Part shown: piece by piece, positions 63,513-64,000 of the stretch
Layout of the letters: the number at the start of each line of letters is the position of its first letter
How positions within the stretch are numbered: position 1 is the first letter of the stretch
From: Nocardia crassostreae
Lineage (GTDB): Bacteria > Actinomycetota > Actinomycetes > Mycobacteriales > Mycobacteriaceae
Direction of reading: 5' to 3'
Length of the DNA: 64,000 nt
Assembly (NCBI RefSeq): GCF_001613405.1
Contig: NZ_BDCH01000013.1
Span: forward strand, 1 to 64,000
Position numbers and translations under genes: made by a program
The notes under the pieces: generated by a model
Told to the model about the DNA's origin: nothing
Seen by the model: only the letters and a program-made list of their open reading frames with translations
The model's database searches: none

Positions 63513-64000
63513 ATGAAGAACTGGCGTGAACTGGACCATTCCACGCGGAAGGCGTTGCTGCGTGGCGAGCCCGCCGCCGACCCCGAGATCGATCGGATCG
63601 CGCGGGAGTATGCGGAACGGGGGCTGAAGAGCAATTCCTGGCGGCGGTGGTTGGGCATCGTGGTGGTCTCCGTCGCGGTCGGTGCGTTGATCGGCTATGT
63701 CGGCATCAGAGTCGAGGGATCCTTACCGGTGCTGCTGCCGGCGTTCGTCCTGCTGATATTGGGCCGGACGGTGGCCCGTGCGCGGCATCGGCTCGCGCTG
63801 ATCCGCATGCTGAACGTCAGTGACGGCGAGCCGCAGCACGCGGTCCTGCCGGGTGCGGCCGAGAGCCTGGAGATCCGGATTACCACCGTGGGTGTGCTGC
63901 GGTTGACCGCGCCACTGCTGTCTTTGCCTGCGGTGGTGCTCGGTATGGGCTGGGCGTTCGGACAGCCCGTCCTGATCGGGGCGGGCGCGCTGCTGAGCGC
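63513..64000 (+). CDS. Hypothetical membrane protein, 5' part, cut by window edge
   Basis: ATG 63513 follows GAGGGAGA. The visible 162 residues have a charged cytoplasmic start (MKNWRELDHSTRKALLRG, ADPEIDRIAREYAERGL), then hydrophobic segments WLGIVVVSVAVGALIGYVGI and LPVLLPAFVLLILGRTVA, a soluble stretch and another helix LLSLPAVVLGMGWAFGQPVLIG. No family is recognised. The C-terminal part lies beyond the edge. Confidence 0.75.
   Translation, partial: MKNWRELDHSTRKALLRGEPAADPEIDRIAREYAERGLKSNSWRRWLGIVVVSVAVGALIGYVGIRVEGSLPVLLPAFVLLILGRTVARARHRLALIRMLNVSDGEPQHAVLPGAAESLEIRITTVGVLRLTAPLLSLPAVVLGMGWAFGQPVLIGAGALLS

Overview
The window is 64 kb of high-GC DNA from a mycolic-acid actinomycete, most probably Nocardia. 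Pointers are the codon bias, several leaderless genes, F420-linked enzyme families, and a backbone matching the Mycobacterium tuberculosis Rv2115c-Rv2125 neighbourhood: PAC2 protein, metH, hisE-hisG, RecB-type nuclease, trmI and the proteasomal ATPase mpa/arc. Species and synteny statements rest on recalled knowledge, not on a search.

Layout. 1-7.8 kb: start of an AMP-binding enzyme gene, PAC2 protein, metH, a transmembrane Ser/Thr kinase and a HAD hydrolase. 7.9-13.8 kb: secreted esterase, TetR/GlxA divergent pair around a perfect 22-bp palindrome, two alpha/beta hydrolases, DinB-like and MmcQ-like proteins. 13.8-21.3 kb: a frameshifted TerD-type gene, a frameshifted CHC2/Toprim primase-like gene, an FAD amine oxidase, and a tight operon of Fe(II)/2OG oxygenase, methyltransferase and carnitine-type acyltransferase. 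21.4-28 kb: terD, hisE-hisG with a structured leader, a PucR regulator, the RecB-type nuclease, trmI, and an oxidoreductase gene interrupted by TAA. 28-33.6 kb: serine hydrolase, Clp_N/HTH pair, two tandem Mtb12-like secreted proteins with an IdeR-like box, and mpa ending at a strong terminator. 33.7-41.5 kb: FAD monooxygenase, a kinase-lipoprotein-kinase cassette, and a MarR/ABC exporter pair. 41.5-51.2 kb: a MocR-type regulator divergent from a reductive pyrimidine/hydantoin operon (amidohydrolase, dihydropyrimidinase, F420-type oxidoreductase, ABC uptake system, TetR), with internal TAG codons in two transport genes. 51-56.3 kb: GT39-like membrane protein, secreted cyclophilin, broken AIM24, a candidate 26-residue peptide gene with its own promoter and terminator, Nudix, and two Ddn-like proteins. 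56.3-64 kb: secreted CocE-type hydrolase, PucR regulator and acyl-CoA ligase sharing a twin promoter, glnA, a PIN-domain remnant and the start of a membrane-protein gene.

Functional links. The pyrimidine operon, its two flanking regulators and glnA point to nitrogen scavenging. The 17.8-21.3 kb operon has the chemistry (N-methylation, hydroxylation, O-acylation) for a carnitine-like acyl-betaine. The kinase-lipoprotein-kinase cassette looks like a surface sensing unit.

Quality caution. At least eight genes carry length changes that break the frame, half of them at G/C runs of five or six, and three more carry in-frame stop codons. Some of these are probably assembly errors; the stop codons are harder to explain that way. 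No tRNA, rRNA, CRISPR array, insertion sequence or replication origin was seen.
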